41,216 bases of DNA, from assembly GCA_030835845.1 (NCBI GenBank), contig JAUROD010000054.1:1-41216 (forward strand), written 5' to 3'. Under the pieces are notes generated by a model. The model did not search any database. It worked only from the letters and a program-made list of their open reading frames with translations, and was not told the origin of the DNA. This DNA comes from Flavobacteriaceae bacterium. GTDB taxonomy: Bacteria; Bacteroidota; Bacteroidia; Flavobacteriales; Flavobacteriaceae. A program made the position numbers and the translations under genes. Positions 7,408 through 17,157 of this stretch are shown piece by piece (position 1 is the first letter of the stretch; each line of letters begins with the position of its first letter).

Positions 7408-9993
7408 CTAAGCAGAATTTCTACTCGCATTGATATTACCAAAAAGTGATCTCGTTACTAGTTTTTCATAAACTTTTTTGGTTGTTGAATTTTCTTCACC
7501 ATCCTTTTTTAACTCCTGAAGTTTACTTAAAGCATACTGTTGGATTGTAAGCAGTGGCATTACAATCTGCTCACGTAAATCAATCGATTTTTTTCCTGCA
7601 GGTTGATCTTCCATTAATTCTTTAAAACCTGTTAGCTTCAACAACAAACGTTCTGATAGTTTATATTCATCGTGAATGATATTCCAAAATGCACCATATT
7701 CTGGATCATTTGCTATGTGCGCTGTAAGGCCAAAGAATGATTTGGATAAACTCATCATACTATTGTCCACTAAAGTCTTAAAAAATGGTGAGTTACAATA
7801 CAACTGATGAACTTTATCAAACATGCCTTTGTCCTCGAATTCTTTGATAGCTGATCCAACTCCAAAAAATCCAGGTACATTTTGTTTTGATTGACTCCAA
7901 GAACCTACAAAGGGAATTGCACGAAGGTCAGAGAAATTTAACCCTTTTGAATTTCCACGTTTGGAAGGACGACTTCCAATATTGGTTTTCGCGTAAAAAT
8001 TAAGTGTACTCATATGTTCTAAATAGGGAACAAATTTAGGGTGAGATTTAAAGTCTTGATATTTCTGATAGCTAATATCAGCTAGTGATTGAAGTGTTTG
8101 TCTATCATCGTCACTTAGTACTGTTCTACTTCCATTTAAAACTTGATTTTGAACTCCTGAACTCAAAAGTTGTTCAAGATTAAATTGACTTGAATCAATT
8201 GTACCAAAATTTGAGCTAATTGTTTGTCCTTGAATGGTGATTTGAATATCGTTTGAACTAATTTTTTCTCCAAGTGACGCGTAAAATTTATGTGTATTTC
8301 CCCCTCCTCTTGCCGGAGGACCACCACGACCATCAAAAAAGGCAACTTCAATACCAAAATCTTGAGATACTTCTGTTAAAGTTTCTTTAGCTTTATAAAT
8401 ACTCCAATTGGCCATTATATAACCTCCGTCTTTTGTTCCGTCCGAAAAGCCAAGCATTATTGTTTGTTTTTTGTTGCGGCTTTTTAAATGTTTGCTGTAG
8501 TCTTCATTACTATATAGATTACGCATGATTTCTTTTGCAGAATCAAGATCAGAGATAGTTTCGAATAATGGAATCATATCTACAGTTGGCTCATCCCATC
8601 CACATAATCGATGTAAAGCAAAAAGTTGAAGGATTTGCTCCAAGCTTCCGCAATTGCTGATTATATATCGATGACACCCACGCTCACCATTTTGTTCTTG
8701 AATCGTTTTCATTGCATAGATTGAACCCAATGTGTGGATGGTCATTTCATCCTCAAAAATATCTACAGGCACTTTACCTTTCATTTTTGTCAATGATCCA
8801 ATACGTTCCTCTAAGGCTTGGTCATTATAATTTGACGGTAATGATGAGGTGTATTTTTGTATTTCAGGATGCGACACAATTTTTTCAAAAACAGAAGCAT
8901 GTATCCTTGAATCTTGACGGATGTCGAGTGATGCAAAATGATATCCAAAAAGTCTTACTTTATGACGTAAATCATCAATCTCACTAGAATAGATACCCTG
9001 ATGTTTAGTTTTTAAAATTTGAGCAATTTCATCTAATTCAGTTTGTAAATCAGAAATTGTAATTTCACCTTCATCTGGATAAAGGAGTGTTTTATACATA
9101 CCATCTTCAAGACGACTAATTTTATCATCTACCTGATCAAATGTAATTTTTCGTTTCAATCTCCGCAAATCACGATAATAGTTTCTTTGAATTGAATACT
9201 TTAGACTTTTAGCAGTTTTTATAGAAATTTCAGGTGTTACAAAAGGATTGCCATCTCTGTCTCCTCCTGGCCAAAAACCAAAATTAAATAACGTATTTTC
9301 AAAATCTTCTCCATTGAAAATGTGCTGTTTTAAATAGCCATAAATCCTGCTTGATGAATGATAAAATACATTTTCTAAGAACCATAAAAGACTTACTGCC
9401 TCGTCATAAGGAGTTGGTTTTGTTTTATTAAAAAACCGTGTTTTACCCAACTGAGTTAACAGCTGTTTAATTTGATCAAGATTATCATGCTTAATGGCAT
9501 TAGACAAGTCTGTTATAATTCCTAGGACAGAACCTGGATAAAATTGGGTTGGATGTGCAGTCAACACCAACCTTACGTTAAAACGCTTTAAATAAGCCTT
9601 TAAGTCATCCACTTTACCTCTCCCAACACTCTCTTCCTTAATGTAGCGGACAGTTCCACGACCATGCATATTGTTGACTTCTGCAAAAGCAGCATCTTCA
9701 ATTGCATCAAACAATACAACTTGACGTTCTATATATTGAATAAAATTAAAGAACAAGTGATGTAACTTGTCGGTATCTATATCTCTACCGTACGCATCTA
9801 AAAAATCATCTACAATTTGCTGAGGTGATTTATTTGCTTTAAATCCCTGTCTACAAGAGTGTGTAAATAAAGGTAATAATAGAGATGTTTGTTGTATCCC
9901 ATCAAAGGGAAGCGTTAAAAAAAGACTGTTATAAATTTCAAATTTTGAAAGTACGTGATCATTAAATCGCTCAAGTTTCGTTTTTCGGGCCAT
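7408..9993 (-). CDS. ppc: Phosphoenolpyruvate carboxylase
   Basis: PEP carboxylase fixes bicarbonate onto PEP to give oxaloacetate, replenishing the TCA cycle. The 861-residue protein carries LTAHPTQ (144-150, catalytic H147), GGDRDGNPFVT (243-253), MLGFSDGTKDGGY (513-525), the glycine-rich loop GRGGPPARGGG (555-565) and QSKQNVPGF. It ends in RNSA where the E. coli enzyme ends RNTG. In the loop the residue before GRGG is Asp (FFDGRGG) where E. coli has His (FHGRGG); I believe this is usual for Bacteroidota. It abuts aroB end to end. Lrp/AsnC lies 13 bases upstream on the same strand, so co-transcription is possible. Marine flavobacteria are known to rely on anaplerotic CO2 fixation. Confidence 0.95.
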   Translation of the reverse strand: MARKTKLERFNDHVLSKFEIYNSLFLTLPFDGIQQTSLLLPLFTHSCRQGFKANKSPQQIVDDFLDAYGRDIDTDKLHHLFFNFIQYIERQVVLFDAIEDAAFAEVNNMHGRGTVRYIKEESVGRGKVDDLKAYLKRFNVRLVLTAHPTQFYPGSVLGIITDLSNAIKHDNLDQIKQLLTQLGKTRFFNKTKPTPYDEAVSLLWFLENVFYHSSSRIYGYLKQHIFNGEDFENTLFNFGFWPGGDRDGNPFVTPEISIKTAKSLKYSIQRNYYRDLRRLKRKITFDQVDDKISRLEDGMYKTLLYPDEGEITISDLQTELDEIAQILKTKHQGIYSSEIDDLRHKVRLFGYHFASLDIRQDSRIHASVFEKIVSHPEIQKYTSSLPSNYNDQALEERIGSLTKMKGKVPVDIFEDEMTIHTLGSIYAMKTIQEQNGERGCHRYIISNCGSLEQILQLFALHRLCGWDEPTVDMIPLFETISDLDSAKEIMRNLYSNEDYSKHLKSRNKKQTIMLGFSDGTKDGGYIMANWSIYKAKETLTEVSQDFGIEVAFFDGRGGPPARGGGNTHKFYASLGEKISSNDIQITIQGQTISSNFGTIDSSQFNLEQLLSSGVQNQVLNGSRTVLSDDDRQTLQSLADISYQKYQDFKSHPKFVPYLEHMSTLNFYAKTNIGSRPSKRGNSKGLNFSDLRAIPFVGSWSQSKQNVPGFFGVGSAIKEFEDKGMFDKVHQLYCNSPFFKTLVDNSMMSLSKSFFGLTAHIANDPEYGAFWNIIHDEYKLSERLLLKLTGFKELMEDQPAGKKSIDLREQIVMPLLTIQQYALSKLQELKKDGEENSTTKKVYEKLVTRSLFGNINASRNSA

Positions 9994-10006
9994 TAAAAGG
10001 GGTAAA

Positions 10007-10486
10007 TTATAGTTCGTTAAAAATATCGTGCATTAATCGTTTTTTGTCGTTGATGCTTTCTTCCAAGGAGATCATTGTTTCTGTGCGTGAAATACCTTCA
10101 ATTTCGTCAATCATGAAAATCAAATCCTTTGCATGTTTTGTGTCCTTTGCTCTTAACTTACAGAAAATATTAAATTTTCCAGTGGTTATGTGCGCCACGG
10201 TCACAAAAGGAATGTTCTCTAAATCATTTAATACTTGTTGTGTAGCTTTGTTTTTTTCTAGAAAAATACCGATGTAAGCAATGAATGTATAGCCTAATTT
10301 TTCATAATCTAGATTGAGAGATGATCCCTTTATAATCCCTGCCTCTTCCATTTTTTTTACACGAACATGAACTGTTCCTGCTGATATTAAAAGGCGCTTT
10401 GAAATGTCGGTAAAAGGAACTCTTGTGTTATCAATTAAAATATCTAGTATTTGATGATCGATTTCATCTAGCTTGAATTGTGACAT
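10007..10486 (-). CDS. Lrp/AsnC family transcriptional regulator
   Basis: The 159-residue protein has an N-terminal winged helix-turn-helix (LDEIDHQILDILIDNTRVPFTDI onward, with recognition helix near SAGTVHVRVKKMEEAGII) and a C-terminal RAM ligand-binding domain (about 65-150; VAHITTGKFNIFCKLRAKD). Members sense amino acids and usually autoregulate. I chose the ATG at 10486, giving MSQFKLDEID, the typical start; an extended frame to 10519 has no family similarity. The ATG is one base from a TTTGCACT block. Neighbours are PEP carboxylase downstream and a carboxypeptidase upstream, 44 bases away. Its regulon is not evident, though proline dehydrogenase and peptidase genes nearby are plausible amino-acid-linked targets. 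Confidence 0.93.
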   Translation of the reverse strand: MSQFKLDEIDHQILDILIDNTRVPFTDISKRLLISAGTVHVRVKKMEEAGIIKGSSLNLDYEKLGYTFIAYIGIFLEKNKATQQVLNDLENIPFVTVAHITTGKFNIFCKLRAKDTKHAKDLIFMIDEIEGISRTETMISLEESINDKKRLMHDIFNEL

Positions 10487-10498
10487 AGTGCAAATTTT
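10487..10498 (-). promoter_or_regulatory. TTTGCACT block at the Lrp/AsnC start
   Basis: On the minus strand AAAATTTGCACT (10498-10487) ends one base from the ATG of the Lrp/AsnC gene. The TTTGCACT core equals that before lpxD, the capA-like gene and the 40217-40396 gene. The -7 here is a variant (AAAATTTG rather than TAnnTTTG); a perfect TATTTTTG also lies slightly further upstream. Confidence 0.35.
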
Positions 10499-10530
10499 TT
10501 TTTTGCAAAAATAAGGCACATTTGTTGAAT

Positions 10531-11613
10531 TTATAGCAACGAAAACAGAGTTTTTGCTATTTCTTTTGGAGAAAATTCAAGATTTATTGGATTTTCTCTA
10601 TTTATTCCATGTAAGTCATAAGTTTTGTGGGCTACTTTAATATTCTCATTTTCAATATGTTTTGCTCTAAAAATAATTTTTTCACCTTCCAATTCTTCTT
10701 CAAATTGAACAAAAAGAGTTGAATTTGTTATTTGATCATTTTTTATCACAAATACATTCGTAAAAGCTACATCACACAAATGAGAGAAGTTATTAGGAAT
10801 CGCCATGTATGCGTCAACTTCTTCCTCTGTGAAGTTTTCTTCATGGATTGAAAGTATAAAATGTTCCAAAGCAGACAAAACTAGTTTACGCGTCATTAGG
10901 CGGTCATAATCATTTGGGAAATGTCCTGCTTCTACCAATATAGTTGGAACACCTTTGGCAGTGAAATAATCTCCAGTACAATTTATATTAAATGTATCAT
11001 CGTATTTGCCAATACCCCACTGATTATCAGATTGAATAGCAACTGAAGCTCGTGCAATAATTGCCATCGCTTTTTTGCGAGCGGGAGTATGGCTCCGCTC
11101 AAAATCAGCAGCAGGGGCTAAAAAAGATAAAGAAGCTGATTTTTCTGTATCTCCAGCAGCAAATACAGTACGCTGACCGTGAAGATTTAAACAATAATCG
11201 GGTTTAAAGGATTCAAATAAGTCTATTAGAGTTTGCGTTTCTGGTTGACTTTGCTCACTTGCATCACGGTTTAAATCAACATGAACAGCGTTTAAACGCG
11301 TATATCTTACTGCACCATCAGGATTGAGTTGAAAGATAAAAGCAAATTGTATGTCGTCCAAAAGATAACTGGAGGATGGTGTTAACAACTTACTTACCAA
11401 GTCTAATAAAGCATAGGTCGTGGTAGTTTCATTACCATGCATTTGAGACCATCCTAATACTTTTTTCATTCCTTTACCGAACACCAAAACTTGAATAGGT
11501 CGATTTTCGACCGAGTAACCAATTGTTTTTAATTTAAAGGGAAGTCCAAGTGAATTAAATAGCGTCAACCATTTAGCAGGAGGTAAGTAACGATGTGAAC
11601 TTGACTTTGTCAT
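10531..11613 (-). CDS. M14 family zinc carboxypeptidase
   Basis: This is a zinc carboxypeptidase of family M14. The zinc ligands are H59 and E62 (WSQMHGNETT) and H145 (CLNLHGQR). The substrate-carboxylate Arg is R116 in HVDLNRD and the catalytic Glu is E228 in ILVEAGHFPND. No signal peptide is visible, so it is probably cytoplasmic and may act on imported or murein-derived peptides. About 250 residues of catalytic domain are followed by about 100 residues of unassigned C-terminal domain. The ATG lies four bases after a TACCTTTG -7 element. The XRE regulator gene diverges from it across 226 bases. Confidence 0.9.
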   Translation of the reverse strand: MTKSSSHRYLPPAKWLTLFNSLGLPFKLKTIGYSVENRPIQVLVFGKGMKKVLGWSQMHGNETTTTYALLDLVSKLLTPSSSYLLDDIQFAFIFQLNPDGAVRYTRLNAVHVDLNRDASEQSQPETQTLIDLFESFKPDYCLNLHGQRTVFAAGDTEKSASLSFLAPAADFERSHTPARKKAMAIIARASVAIQSDNQWGIGKYDDTFNINCTGDYFTAKGVPTILVEAGHFPNDYDRLMTRKLVLSALEHFILSIHEENFTEEEVDAYMAIPNNFSHLCDVAFTNVFVIKNDQITNSTLFVQFEEELEGEKIIFRAKHIENENIKVAHKTYDLHGINRENPINLEFSPKEIAKTLFSLL

Positions 11614-11617
11614 AACG

Positions 11618-11625
11618 CAAAGGTA
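11618..11625 (-). promoter_or_regulatory. Candidate -7 element of the M14 carboxypeptidase gene
   Basis: TACCTTTG on the minus strand fits TAnnTTTG and ends four bases before the ATG at 11613, again predicting a nearly leaderless transcript. Confidence 0.4.
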
Positions 11626-11694
11626 ATTGCATATTGCTTATTTGGAATACAATTTCACTATTAAATATCTCAAATTCAATTTCAGATTTTATAC

Positions 11695-11744
11695 TTGTAT
11701 ACAATTGTAAACAATTAAATTATATAATATTGTAATTCAATATT
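11695..11744. promoter_or_regulatory. Cluster of palindromes, candidate operators of the XRE regulator
   Basis: Two decamers abut: TTGTATACAA (11695-11704), a perfect palindrome, and TTGTAAACAA (11705-11714), a near palindrome. Eleven bases on is a perfect 7-bp inverted repeat, AATATTG-TAATT-CAATATT (11726-11744). They sit mid-way in the 226-base space between the divergent carboxypeptidase and XRE genes. A dimeric helix-turn-helix protein encoded next door is the obvious candidate ligand. The high AT content makes chance palindromes more likely, so the call is moderate. Confidence 0.45.
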
Positions 11745-11839
11745 TTATGTTTATTTATTAAAGTGAAATATTAAAATTAATTCGTTTTTTAATTTCAAAT
11801 ATCTATTGTATATTGGCATATTAATATTCATTTTTTACA

Positions 11840-12187
11840 ATGTTAAACACTGCATCTATTGTTTCTCGCATTCAATCTATAATGGATGAAAAAGGATTAA
11901 GTGCATCAAGTTTTGCTTCTAAAATTGGTGTACAACGATCAAGTGTGTCGCACATTCTATCTGAAAGAAATAAACCGAGTCTAGAGTTTTTAATTAAAAT
12001 CGAACAGGAATTTGATGATATAAGCCTAGAATGGTTAGTGAAAGGAAGTCACCTCCCCTCACCTACTCCAAATTTATCCTCTGAAGAAACAACTAGTCCA
12101 GGTAGTGATCATCAAAAAAAAGATGATATCACGAAAATCATTCACTATTTTAAGGATGGTAGCTTTGAGGTCTATCACAAAAGGTAG
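11840..12187 (+). CDS. XRE-family helix-turn-helix regulator
   Basis: The 115-residue protein has a Cro/C1-type helix-turn-helix at about residues 7-60 (SIMDEKGLSASSFASKIGV, then QRSSVSHILSERNKPSLEFL). A Ser/Pro-rich linker follows, and a short conserved-looking C-terminal tail (IIHYFKDGSFEVYHKR). It lacks a ligand domain, so it probably acts as a simple dimeric repressor. The lipoprotein gene starts 17 bases downstream, and the palindromes at 11695-11744 are candidate operators. It is not linked to a recognisable toxin or prophage. Confidence 0.9.
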   Translation: MLNTASIVSRIQSIMDEKGLSASSFASKIGVQRSSVSHILSERNKPSLEFLIKIEQEFDDISLEWLVKGSHLPSPTPNLSSEETTSPGSDHQKKDDITKIIHYFKDGSFEVYHKR

Positions 12188-12204
12188 TATTTTAGCAAAT
12201 AAAA

Positions 12205-12600
12205 ATGCAAAAGAATTCCTTACTTCTTATCCTTTTCTTATCACTAAGTGGTTGTTACCAAGTAGAACGAAATTGTACTGATTTTCATACTGGCACATAT
12301 GAATTCGAACAAATTGTTGGAGACAAACTGTTAAGGTCAACGTTTATTAGAACGGATAGCCTAGAAGTTGAATTTTTTGAAGATAAAATTGACAGTGCAT
12401 CTATTCGTTGGGTTAATGATTGTGAATGTATTTTAACAAAACTAAACCCTGAGACGAACCAAGATAAACGACCTATTTCGATACGAATAGTCTCAACTTC
12501 CAAAAAAGATTATGTATTTGAATACGCATTGGTTGGGAATTCCAAAAACAAACAAAGAGGAACAATCACTAAGATAAGTGATTCAATTGTTCGCCCTTAA
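12205..12600 (+). CDS. Small lipoprotein of unknown function next to parC
   Basis: The 131-residue product begins with a lipoprotein signal (hydrophobic LLLILFLSL, lipobox LSGC with Cys17). The mature part has CTDFHTGTYEF and a Cys-x-Cys pair (VNDCECIL), and reads as a small beta-rich domain. It is not a topoisomerase, although I recall similar flavobacterial proteins labelled 'DNA topoisomerase IV', apparently because of this neighbourhood. Its stop shares the bases TTAA with the stop of the convergent parC gene. Function unknown. Confidence 0.82.
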   Translation: MQKNSLLLILFLSLSGCYQVERNCTDFHTGTYEFEQIVGDKLLRSTFIRTDSLEVEFFEDKIDSASIRWVNDCECILTKLNPETNQDKRPISIRIVSTSKKDYVFEYALVGNSKNKQRGTITKISDSIVRP

Positions 12601-15191
12601 AAGTCTAGTTTTGTTTGAGGGGTGTCATCTTTCACGTCTTCAGCATCCTCCACTTCAATTTCTTCAATTGGAGGTTCAACATCATCATACGGTAGACTAT
12701 CCTTTAACTCAATATTCTTTATTCGAACTGAAGAAAGTTGATTTCCAAGTGCATTAAAACCTTTCACTGAAATAAAATCATCTACATCTATTTCTTTCAA
12801 AGGAATTGCATTTCCGCCTCTAGGTTTTACAAAATCTATTTTAATTAAAGGTCTCCATTCCGTGGAAACAAAAATAAGAGTCCCATCTTCTTTAATAAAC
12901 TGATCTTCTTTATTTTCATTCTCAATTAAGAAACGTTTAATAAATGTACGATCTTTTTCAGGGTCATAATAAACTGCTGATATTGGTTTATTTGGCACCC
13001 ACCGTTCAATGATCAAAGGGACTTCCTCAAAATGAAGTGACATCTCTGGGGCGACTGTCTTAGAAAAACCCTTTTCATTGATGATTAATAATTTATCTTC
13101 ACCTCTAAAAGCTCCCAATAATCTACCCCGACCATCCAAATTCAGTTTCATGACGGTGTCGTCAAACCATATTTTACGTGGTTTTAGAGTAGACACACCT
13201 TTCTCTTTAAGTTCTACTCGTAATACATTGTGTTTAGAAACTATATTCCCTTTTACACCCCTGCCTTTTACTTGAAGATCAGCAAAGTCAAGATCCCACT
13301 TAAGTTTTTTAAGTTGGCTTGAATTACGCAATAAAATGGTCACGGTTTCTGCCTCACCATTTGGATTTGCACTTAAATATAATATGTGAGAGCCTGCCTT
13401 AGCTTGCGTTATATCATAAAACTTATCACGTGTTATTCCAGTGACTGCAAAGCGTTTTATGTAGGAAGTTCCTATTTTTCCATCTTTATAAATAACGTTG
13501 TAAACAGTTCGCGTATCTTTCTTTTTGAAGACAGCAACATGAATAATGTCTTTCTCCACAAATACCTTACTGTCCACTTTAACAACTTGCATTTTCCCTG
13601 ATCGAGTGAATACAATAATATCATCAATGTCTGCACAGTCACAGACGTATTCCTCTTTTCGCAAAGAAGTACCAACAAAGCCTTCTTCTTTGTTTACATA
13701 TAGCTTAAGATTACGAACAACTACTTTTTTGGCATCAACATCATCAAATATTCTGATTTCTGATTTACGATCCTTATCCTTTCCATATTGTTTTTTTAGC
13801 TTATTGAAGTATTCAATAGCATAGTCAATCAAGTTTTCAAGATTATTTTTCACCACCGCTATATCTCCTTCCAATGCATCAATTCTTTGTTGAGCTTTAT
13901 CAATATCAAATTTGGAAATACGTTTAATTTTTATTTCTGTCAACCGAACCAGGTCATCTTCAATAACTGGTCGTTTTAGGTGAGTGATATGAGGTTTAAT
14001 TCCTTCACCAATTGATTTAATAACACCTTCCCAAGTTTCCTCATCTTCAATCAGTCGATATATTTTATTTTCGATGAAAATACGTTCTAAAGAAGCATAA
14101 TGCCATTGGTTTTCAAGCTCTTGTAACTTGAACTCCAATTCATTTTTTAAGGTATTTACAGTTGTGTCTGTTGAAATTTTCAACATCTCAGACACTCCAA
14201 TAAACTTTGGTTTATTATCAATAATTACACATCCCAATGGTGATATCGATGTTTCACAGCTCGTAAAAGCATACAATGCATCGATTGTCTTGTCTGGTGA
14301 AATACCATTGGGAAGGTGGACTAAAATTTCAACTTCTGCAGCTGTATTGTCTTCAATTTTTTTAATCTTGATTTTCCCTTTATCATTAGCTTTTAACACA
14401 GAGTCAATGAGAGATGAAGTTGTTGTGCTAAAGGGGATTTCACTAATCACAAGAGTGTTTTTGTCTTGAACACTAATTTTTGCTCGTACACGTATTTTAC
14501 CACCTCTCAGTCCATCATTATAATTTTGTACGTCAATTATCCCGCCCGTTTGAAAATCTGGATATAATGTAAATTTTTTACCTTTTAAATAAGCTATACT
14601 AGCTTGTAATAATTCATTAAAGTTATGAGGTAATATTTTGGTTGACAATCCAACTGCAATACCTTCTGCTCCTTGAGCTAATAATAGTGGAAATTTAACA
14701 GGTAATTGAACGGGTTCATTTTTTCGTCCATCGTATGACAATTGCCATTCTGTAACCTTTGGACTATAAACAACTTCAAGGGCAAATTTAGATAGTCTAG
14801 CTTCTATGTATCGCGAAGCAGCAGCTCGATCACCTGTAAGTATATTACCCCAGTTACCCTGCATGTCAATAAGTAAATCTTTTTGACCAATTTGAACCAT
14901 TGCGTCGGCAATACTCGCATCTCCGTGTGGATGATACTGCATGGTGTGACCGACAATATTAGCAACTTTGTTATAACGACCATCATCTAAATCCTTCATT
15001 GAATGAAGAATTCTTCTTTGTACAGGCTTTAAACCATCGGCAATTGCAGGAACTGCTCGTTCAAGAATAACATAAGAAGCATAGTCTAAAAACCAATCCT
15101 TATACATTCCAGTAACCTTGACAAGAGAATCACTTTCGTTTACATCTGCTGTATTTTCCTCGTAGAATTCCTTTTCTTCCATATTATGCAT
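12597..15191 (-). CDS. parC: DNA topoisomerase IV subunit A
   Basis: ParC is the DNA breakage-reunion subunit of topoisomerase IV, which separates linked daughter chromosomes. The 864-residue protein has the winged-helix/tower region beginning [22 protein letters not shown], the QRDR block [13 protein letters not shown] (86-98) and catalytic Tyr128 in [13 protein letters not shown] coiled coil lies near residues 430-475, and a C-terminal beta-pinwheel is followed by an acidic tail (about 835-864). Either ATG, 15191 or 15182, could be used; the first overlaps parE by 8 bases. The Ser83-equivalent (E. coli GyrA numbering) is Ala92 here. parE immediately upstream supports topo IV rather than gyrase. 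Confidence 0.95.
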   Translation of the reverse strand: MHNMEEKEFYEENTADVNESDSLVKVTGMYKDWFLDYASYVILERAVPAIADGLKPVQRRILHSMKDLDDGRYNKVANIVGHTMQYHPHGDASIADAMVQIGQKDLLIDMQGNWGNILTGDRAAASRYIEARLSKFALEVVYSPKVTEWQLSYDGRKNEPVQLPVKFPLLLAQGAEGIAVGLSTKILPHNFNELLQASIAYLKGKKFTLYPDFQTGGIIDVQNYNDGLRGGKIRVRAKISVQDKNTLVISEIPFSTTTSSLIDSVLKANDKGKIKIKKIEDNTAAEVEILVHLPNGISPDKTIDALYAFTSCETSISPLGCVIIDNKPKFIGVSEMLKISTDTTVNTLKNELEFKLQELENQWHYASLERIFIENKIYRLIEDEETWEGVIKSIGEGIKPHITHLKRPVIEDDLVRLTEIKIKRISKFDIDKAQQRIDALEGDIAVVKNNLENLIDYAIEYFNKLKKQYGKDKDRKSEIRIFDDVDAKKVVVRNLKLYVNKEEGFVGTSLRKEEYVCDCADIDDIIVFTRSGKMQVVKVDSKVFVEKDIIHVAVFKKKDTRTVYNVIYKDGKIGTSYIKRFAVTGITRDKFYDITQAKAGSHILYLSANPNGEAETVTILLRNSSQLKKLKWDLDFADLQVKGRGVKGNIVSKHNVLRVELKEKGVSTLKPRKIWFDDTVMKLNLDGRGRLLGAFRGEDKLLIINEKGFSKTVAPEMSLHFEEVPLIIERWVPNKPISAVYYDPEKDRTFIKRFLIENENKEDQFIKEDGTLIFVSTEWRPLIKIDFVKPRGGNAIPLKEIDVDDFISVKGFNALGNQLSSVRIKNIELKDSLPYDDVEPPIEEIEVEDAEDVKDDTPQTKLDF

Positions 15192-17043
15192 CCAATTCGG
15201 CTAGATCCAATTCTACTTTTAAGTTATCGATAATAAACTCCTGACGATCAGGAGTATTTTTACCCATATAAAATTCGAGAAGTTGTTCTATTGTTGTCCC
15301 TTTGTCCAGCATCACAGGATCAATTCGGATATCATCGCCAATAAAATGCTTGAATTCATCTGGAGATATTTCACCTAACCCCTTAAATCGTGTTATTTCT
15401 GGCTTCCCTTTTAATTTATCTAAGGCCTCAATTCGTTCCGCTTCCGAATAACAATAAAACGTCTGGCTTTTATCCCTCACTCGAAATAATGGGGTTTGAA
15501 GAATATACAAATGTCCTTCCTTAATTAATTCAGGAAAAAATTGCAGAAAGAAAGTGATCAACAAAAGACGAATATGCATTCCATCCACATCGGCATCCGT
15601 AGCAATTACAATATTATTATAGCGTAAGTCTTCCATGCTGTCTTCAATATTTAAAGCAGCTTGTAAGAGGTTAAACTCTTCATTTTCGTAGACAATTTTT
15701 TTTGTCATACCGTATGTATTGAGGGGCTTACCTCTCAAACTGAAAACAGCTTGTGTATTTACATCTCTTGATTTGGTAATTGATCCACTCGCAGAATCTC
15801 CCTCTGTGATAAACAGTGTGGAATCTAAACGTCGGTCTTTCTTTAAATCACCAAAATGCACTCTACAGTCGCGTAGCTTTTTGTTATGAAGACTGGCTTT
15901 TTTCGCACGCTCTCTAGCCAGCTTACGGATACCAGACAATTCCTTTCGTTCCTTTTCTGCCTGCATTATCTTACGCTGAATAGCCTCCGCCTGAACTGGG
16001 TTTTTATGTAAAAAATTATCGAGTTGAGTACCCAAAAAGTCATGGATATACGCTCGAACTGAAGGTAACCCATCGCCCATTTCAGTGGAACCAAGCTTTG
16101 TTTTGGTCTGTGATTCAAACACGGGTTCCATCACTTTAATACTTATTGCTGCTATAATAGATTTTCGTATGTCAGAAGCATCGTATGTTTTACCGAAAAA
16201 TTCACGTATGGTTTTTACATATGCTTCTCTAAAAGCTGCCTGATGAGTCCCTCCTTGCGTGGTGTTTTGACCATTTACAAAAGAATGATATTCCTCACTA
16301 TACTGAGATTTACTATGCGTAAGAGCCACCTCAATATCATTTCCTTTTAAATGTATAATCGGATAAAGCACATCATTTTCATTGATACGATCCTCCAATA
16401 AATCTTTTAATCCATTTTCTGAAACATATCGTTCACCGTTAAAATCAATGGTTAAACCTGGATTAAGATAAACATAGTTCTTTATCATCTTTACTACATA
16501 TTCATTTCTGAATTTGTAGTTTTTAAAAATACTTACATCAGGAATAAAAGAAACTTTAGTTCCTCTTCTTGCTTTAGAGCTTTCTTCTGGAGTATCTTCT
16601 ATTAGGGATCCCAATTCAAAACTAGCTCGTTTAATTTTATCTTCCCGTACAGATTCTACTACAAAAGAAGAGGACAGCGCATTTACCGCTTTTGTACCTA
16701 CCCCATTAAGTCCAACTGATTTTTTAAATGCACGAGAGTCATATTTACCCCCTGTATTCATTTTTGAAACTACGTCTACTACTTTTCCTAGTGGAATCCC
16801 ACGTCCATAGTCTCGAACAATAACTTTATTTTCTTGAATCTTTAGCTCAATTGTCTTACCAGCGCCCATTACAAACTCATCGATACAATTATCAAGAACT
16901 TCCTTGATTAGGATATAAATACCATCATCTGGCGAAGAACCGTCACCCAGTTTACCAATATACATTCCTGGTCGCATACGGATATGCTCCTTCCAGTCAA
17001 GTGAGCGGATGTTGTCTTCGGTATATTGTGTGTTTTGGGTCAT
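15184..17043 (-). CDS. parE: DNA topoisomerase IV subunit B
   Basis: ParE is the ATPase subunit of topoisomerase IV. In the GHKL domain, E48 and N52 lie in [12 protein letters not shown], with DYGRGIP (78-84) and [12 protein letters not shown] (111-122). The TOPRIM domain shows TEGDSASG (413-420, E414) and DADVDGMH (483-490), the metal-binding acids. The C-terminal block is [13 protein letters not shown]. The 619-residue length is typical of ParE and shorter than many GyrB. parC overlaps its 3' end, so the subunits are made from one mRNA. Confidence 0.96.
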   Translation of the reverse strand: MTQNTQYTEDNIRSLDWKEHIRMRPGMYIGKLGDGSSPDDGIYILIKEVLDNCIDEFVMGAGKTIELKIQENKVIVRDYGRGIPLGKVVDVVSKMNTGGKYDSRAFKKSVGLNGVGTKAVNALSSSFVVESVREDKIKRASFELGSLIEDTPEESSKARRGTKVSFIPDVSIFKNYKFRNEYVVKMIKNYVYLNPGLTIDFNGERYVSENGLKDLLEDRINENDVLYPIIHLKGNDIEVALTHSKSQYSEEYHSFVNGQNTTQGGTHQAAFREAYVKTIREFFGKTYDASDIRKSIIAAISIKVMEPVFESQTKTKLGSTEMGDGLPSVRAYIHDFLGTQLDNFLHKNPVQAEAIQRKIMQAEKERKELSGIRKLARERAKKASLHNKKLRDCRVHFGDLKKDRRLDSTLFITEGDSASGSITKSRDVNTQAVFSLRGKPLNTYGMTKKIVYENEEFNLLQAALNIEDSMEDLRYNNIVIATDADVDGMHIRLLLITFFLQFFPELIKEGHLYILQTPLFRVRDKSQTFYCYSEAERIEALDKLKGKPEITRFKGLGEISPDEFKHFIGDDIRIDPVMLDKGTTIEQLLEFYMGKNTPDRQEFIIDNLKVELDLAELDA

Positions 17044-17126
17044 AATCTAAATCCTAGCTAATATAAGGGTTACAAACTGCTAAGAAATCAGCTTTTAAAT
17101 AAAAAAATTAACAAATTGCGTTGAAA

Positions 17127-17153
17127 ACTATTAAGGCACTGAACCTGAGTAGT
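17127..17153 (-). terminator. Imperfect hairpin downstream of purC
   Basis: ACTATTAAGG (17127-17136) pairs with CCTGAGTAGT (17144-17153), with one G-T pair and one mismatch, around a 7-base loop. The hairpin is flanked by A and T tracts. It lies just after the purC stop on the minus strand and before parE, so it probably terminates the phoH-purC transcript. The T tract is only four bases on that strand, so efficiency may be modest. Confidence 0.45.
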
Positions 17154-17157
17154 TTTT

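Noticed and set aside
10487-10519. Longer start for the Lrp/AsnC gene
   Set aside because: The added residues (MPYFCKKKICT) are encoded by an A/T-rich promoter-like stretch and are outside the family start.
14128-14469. Plus-strand open frames within parC
   Set aside because: They lie opposite a strongly conserved gene, have no recognisable domain or start context, and reflect codon bias of the coding strand.
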